Below, piece after piece: positions 5,159 to 6,893 of a stretch of DNA of 6,893 nt (positions are counted from its first letter, which is position 1; each line of letters opens with the position of its first letter). The position numbers and the translations under genes were made by a program. Under the pieces are notes generated by a model that was not told where the DNA came from, searched no databases, and worked only from the letters and a program-made list of their open reading frames with translations. The stretch is from an uncultured Lachnospiraceae bacterium (GTDB taxonomy: Bacteria; Bacillota; Clostridia; Lachnospirales; Lachnospiraceae): positions 1-6,893 of the forward strand of contig CAJOQO010000348.1 of NCBI GenBank assembly GCA_905236545.1. The letters are read 5' to 3'.

Positions 5159-6440
5159 GTGGACAACGGATCCGGCGCGGCGCGTGCGCACGCACAACAG
5201 CGGGAAGGGCGCGAAATATACCAGATCCCGTCTTCCGGTGAAACTGATCTACACTGAGGCATATGCAACCCCTGCTCAGGCGCAGAGAAGAGAATATGAG
5301 ATCAAGCAGCTTACACGCAGGCAGAAGGAGGTACTCGTGAATACGGAACAGTTTTTTGAGCAGGTACTGTCGGTACGTCTGACGGAAGACCGCCAGGCGC
5401 TGGACATCATCGACCAGACATTGCTGCCCGGAACCATCCGGCGGATCAGGCTTACGACAAAGGAAGAAATCTGGGAAGCGATCAAGAAGCTCAGAGTGCG
5501 CGGCGCGCCTGCGATCGGCGTGAGCGCGGCTTATGGCATGGCGGTTCTGTCGGCAAAGCTGGAAGCAGACAGCTTTGGCGCATTTTACAGCCAGTTTAAA
5601 GAGCTGAAGGACTATCTGGCTTCCTCCAGGCCGACGGCCGTTAACCTGTTCTGGGCGCTGGACCGGATGGATGCGTGCGCCCGGTGCGCCGGTGAGGCGG
5701 GGGTAAGCCTTGATGAGGTCAGGGCGCGTCTCTATGCGGAGGCGGACGCGATCCGGGAGGAGGATGTGCAGATCAGCAGAAACATCGGCGAGATCGGCTT
5801 CGGCCTTCTGAAGAATCTGAAAAAGGACGGAAAGCCGGTCGGCATCCTGACCCACTGCAACGCGGGCACATTGGCTACCGCGAAGTACGGGACGGCGACC
5901 GCTCCCATGTATATCGCGCTGGAGCATGGCTGGTCCGGCAGCGATATGCATGTGTACTGCGATGAGACGAGGCCGCTCCTGCAGGGTGCCCGCCTGACGA
6001 GCTTCGAGCTGAGCTCTGCCGGCATCACGACGACGCTCCAGTGCGACAATATGTCCTCCCTCCTGATGAAATCGGGAAAGATCGATATCATCTTTGTGGG
6101 ATGTGACCGCGTCGCGGCGAACGGGGACGCCGCCAATAAGATCGGGACGAGCGCCCTCGCGATTCTGGCAAAGCATTACGGGATTCCGTTCTATGTATGC
6201 GCTCCCAGTTCGACCATCGATCTCAGGACGCCTCATGGCGGAGAGATTCCGATCGAGATGCGGGATCCGGACGAGGTGACAAAGATGTGGTACCGGGAGC
6301 CGATGGCACCGGAAGGCGTGGATGTCTTCAATCCTGCATTTGATGTGACCGATCACGATCTGATCACGGGCATGATCACAGAGAAGGGACTGTGCACGGA
6401 TCCTTACAGCGACGCGTTCGCCCGGGCCGGGATCGTGTGA
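5094..6440 (+). CDS. GIY-YIG nuclease domain (UPF0213/YhbQ-YazA type) in frame with MtnA: possible fusion protein
   Basis: Read from ATG 5094, the first 81 residues are a complete small GIY-YIG domain of the UPF0213 type. They show YIYIVECADGTWYTGWT (8-24, GIY and YIG equivalents at 8-10 and 20-22), DPARRVRTHNSGKGAKYT (26-43, with the likely catalytic Arg at 29 or 30), and the final helix REYEIKQLTRRQKEV with a candidate metal-binding Glu (67 or 69). Such proteins normally stop at about this point at 80-100 residues and are poorly characterised, probably DNA-acting. Here no stop occurs: the frame runs directly into MtnA, giving 448 residues. An alternative start is ATG 5103 (MGKSYIYI). The ATG at 5094 overlaps the stop of the 22-residue broken copy, and no strong ribosome binding site precedes it, so reinitiation is likely. 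The frame is also open back to ATG 4998, but that part reads the duplicate out of frame. Whether the fusion is made intact is unknown. Confidence 0.75.
   Translation: MNGMGKSYIYIVECADGTWYTGWTTDPARRVRTHNSGKGAKYTRSRLPVKLIYTEAYATPAQAQRREYEIKQLTRRQKEVLVNTEQFFEQVLSVRLTEDRQALDIIDQTLLPGTIRRIRLTTKEEIWEAIKKLRVRGAPAIGVSAAYGMAVLSAKLEADSFGAFYSQFKELKDYLASSRPTAVNLFWALDRMDACARCAGEAGVSLDEVRARLYAEADAIREEDVQISRNIGEIGFGLLKNLKKDGKPVGILTHCNAGTLATAKYGTATAPMYIALEHGWSGSDMHVYCDETRPLLQGARLTSFELSSAGITTTLQCDNMSSLLMKSGKIDIIFVGCDRVAANGDAANKIGTSALAILAKHYGIPFYVCAPSSTIDLRTPHGGEIPIEMRDPDEVTKMWYREPMAPEGVDVFNPAFDVTDHDLITGMITEKGLCTDPYSDAFARAGIV
5325..5339 (+). promoter_or_regulatory. Strong internal ribosome binding site with GTG start for MtnA
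   Basis: AAGGAGGT at 5325-5332 is a near-perfect Shine-Dalgarno sequence, and the GTG at 5337-5339 follows after 4 nt. It lies inside the GIY-YIG/MtnA frame. The same bases encode Lys-Glu-Val at the end of the GIY-YIG domain, where lysines and acidic residues are usual in the family, so part of the match may come from coding constraint. Homology to MtnA begins about ten residues after this GTG, which supports it as the native MtnA start. Confidence 0.75.
5337..6440 (+). CDS. mtnA: S-methyl-5-thioribose-1-phosphate isomerase (MtnA; or 5-deoxyribose-1-phosphate isomerase)
   Basis: MtnA converts methylthioribose 1-phosphate to methylthioribulose 1-phosphate in methionine salvage. In some bacteria it acts on 5-deoxyribose 1-phosphate in the DHAP shunt. 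From GTG 5337 the protein has 367 residues, close to the usual 345-365. It shows LKVRGAPAIG-like KLRVRGAPAIG (51-61), SSRPTAVNLFWAL (97-109), THCNAG with the catalytic Cys174, CDETRPLLQGARLTSFEL (208-225), and VGCDRVAANGDAANKIGT (254-271) with the catalytic Asp257. FNPAFDVTDHDLITGMITEKG (331-351) closes the fold. All family landmarks are intact, so an active isomerase is likely. The related eIF2B subunits and ribose-1,5-bisphosphate isomerases share the fold but match these motifs less well. No mtnK, mtnB or fucA-like gene lies in the window, so the pathway cannot be decided. The frame is continuous upstream with the GIY-YIG domain. The start at 5337 is chosen for its ribosome binding site and where homology begins. 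Confidence 0.93.
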   Translation: MNTEQFFEQVLSVRLTEDRQALDIIDQTLLPGTIRRIRLTTKEEIWEAIKKLRVRGAPAIGVSAAYGMAVLSAKLEADSFGAFYSQFKELKDYLASSRPTAVNLFWALDRMDACARCAGEAGVSLDEVRARLYAEADAIREEDVQISRNIGEIGFGLLKNLKKDGKPVGILTHCNAGTLATAKYGTATAPMYIALEHGWSGSDMHVYCDETRPLLQGARLTSFELSSAGITTTLQCDNMSSLLMKSGKIDIIFVGCDRVAANGDAANKIGTSALAILAKHYGIPFYVCAPSSTIDLRTPHGGEIPIEMRDPDEVTKMWYREPMAPEGVDVFNPAFDVTDHDLITGMITEKGLCTDPYSDAFARAGIV

Positions 6441-6474
6441 CCTGTAACGCATAACAGGAAGATGACAGCATCTT
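6441..6474 (+). terminator. Two small hairpins after mtnA, possible weak terminator
   Basis: Directly after the mtnA stop, CCTGT (6441-6445) can pair with ACAGG (6454-6458) over an 8-nt loop. Next, AAGATG (6459-6464) can pair with CATCTT (6469-6474) over a 4-nt loop. There is no following T-run, so intrinsic termination would be weak. The structures may instead stabilise the end of the mRNA. Confidence 0.3.
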
Positions 6475-6486
6475 ATGTCGGACTGC

Positions 6487-6515
6487 TTGTTACAACATGA
6501 CGAATCTGCTATGAT
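6487..6515 (+). promoter_or_regulatory. Probable sigma-A promoter of the rubrerythrin gene
   Basis: TTGTTA (-35, 6487-6492) and TATGAT (-10, 6510-6515) are separated by 17 nt, and TG at 6507-6508 adds an extended -10. It lies 48 nt upstream of the rubrerythrin ATG. The -35 overlaps a short palindrome, TTGTTACAA (6487-6495), and its GTTACA is the inverted partner of TGTAAC at 6443-6448, so a repressor site is conceivable. I see no convincing PerR box. Confidence 0.7.
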
Positions 6516-6549
6516 ATGGGCAGCACAGTGATATTCAAAACCATTTATC

Positions 6550-6555
6550 AGGAGG
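6550..6555 (+). promoter_or_regulatory. Ribosome binding site of the rubrerythrin gene
   Basis: AGGAGG sits 8 nt before the ATG at 6564, which fixes the start and predicts strong translation. Confidence 0.85.
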
Positions 6556-6563
6556 ACGTTATA

Positions 6564-6893
6564 ATGGCGAAATGGGTATGTAATGTTTGTGGATATGTAC
6601 ATGAGGGAGATACCGCTCCGGAAGCATGTCCGGTCTGCAAGGCTCCGGCTTCCAAGTTTACGAAACAGGATGCGGAGATGACCTGGGCCGCCGAGCATGT
6701 GGTCGGCGTTGCATCGGATGCACCGGAAGACATTAAGGAAGACCTTCGCGCCAACTTCAACGGCGAATGCTCTGAGGTCGGCATGTATCTGGCGATGAGC
6801 CGCGTTGCGTTCCGCGAGGGCTATCCCGAGATCGGCCTGTACTGGGAGAAGGCAGCCTTCGAAGAGGCGGAGCATGCAGCGAAGTTCGCGGAG
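6564..6893 (+). CDS. Reverse rubrerythrin (rubredoxin domain first, then ferritin-like), 3' end outside the window
   Basis: Rubrerythrins reduce hydrogen peroxide, and in clostridia the reverse type also helps reduce oxygen, protecting strict anaerobes in the cytoplasm. The frame is open to the window edge (110 residues; full proteins are about 180-195). Residues 4-32 are a rubredoxin-like iron site with C6-x-x-C9 and C22-x-x-C25. The ferritin-like di-iron domain follows from about 55. The first helix carries NGECSEVGMYLAM with ligand E68. The second carries FEEAEHAAKFAE with the E-x-x-H pair E101 and H104. Having the rubredoxin domain at the N-terminus distinguishes it from classical rubrerythrin, where it is C-terminal. 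The gene has its own promoter and a strong ribosome binding site, so it is separate from the mtnA operon. The remaining di-iron ligands lie beyond the window. Confidence 0.95.
   Translation, partial: MAKWVCNVCGYVHEGDTAPEACPVCKAPASKFTKQDAEMTWAAEHVVGVASDAPEDIKEDLRANFNGECSEVGMYLAMSRVAFREGYPEIGLYWEKAAFEEAEHAAKFAE

Noticed and set aside
5033..5336. SAM-type riboswitch in front of mtnA, as in some methionine-salvage operons
   Set aside because: The space is fully occupied by the GIY-YIG coding sequence, with no untranslated leader.
6487..6502. TTGTTA as a Rex (NADH-responsive repressor) operator
   Set aside because: Only one half-site is present; the expected inverted second half (TTAACAA after a short spacer) is missing.
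5055..6875. A 606-codon minus-strand frame opposite the GIY-YIG, mtnA and rubrerythrin genes
   Set aside because: It spans three unrelated genes, an intergenic region and a promoter on the other strand, with no family motif; its length reflects codon bias.

Overview
The window looks like a chromosomal segment of a Gram-positive anaerobe of the Clostridia, probably Lachnospiraceae-like. Three things suggest this: the gdpP-rplI-dnaB gene order typical of Firmicutes, a rubrerythrin with its rubredoxin domain at the N-terminus (a form common in clostridia), and strong AGGAGG-type ribosome binding sites. By eye the DNA is moderately GC-rich. The family assignment is inference; no 16S rRNA or other taxonomic marker is present. 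Every gene lies on the + strand.

Layout: (1) 2-793 is the 3' part of glgB, the glycogen branching enzyme. (2) 785-882 is a degenerate 14-bp tandem repeat of seven units whose first unit contains the glgB stop codon; 883-1093 is non-coding with short inverted repeats. (3) 1094-5030 holds gdpP (c-di-AMP phosphodiesterase), rplI (ribosomal protein bL9) and dnaB (replicative helicase), joined by an ATGA overlap and a 4-nt gap, so very likely one transcript. (4) The transcript appears to continue through a 23-codon broken copy of the start of a GIY-YIG gene (5029-5097), then an intact GIY-YIG nuclease domain (from 5094), then a methylthioribose-1-phosphate isomerase (MtnA, to 6440). (5) 6441-6563 is an intergenic region with two small hairpins and a good sigma-A-type promoter. 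(6) 6564-6893 is the 5' part of a reverse rubrerythrin, cut by the window end.

The most unusual point is the junction of GIY-YIG and MtnA. There is no stop codon between them and they share a frame, so the DNA encodes a possible 448-residue GIY-YIG-MtnA fusion. An excellent internal Shine-Dalgarno sequence and GTG at 5337 could also produce MtnA alone, so two products from one frame are possible. Just upstream, the first 65 bp of the GIY-YIG gene exist as a diverged tandem duplicate, giving two successive ATGA stop/start overlaps. The other oddities are the 14-bp repeat expanded from the glgB stop codon and a four-unit, seven-residue repeat inserted in the PAS region of GdpP.

Functionally, the operon combines second-messenger turnover, translation and replication, a standard grouping in Firmicutes, with a less expected nuclease domain and a sulfur/ribose-salvage enzyme. 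I see no CRISPR array, tRNA, rRNA, insertion sequence or clear phage feature.
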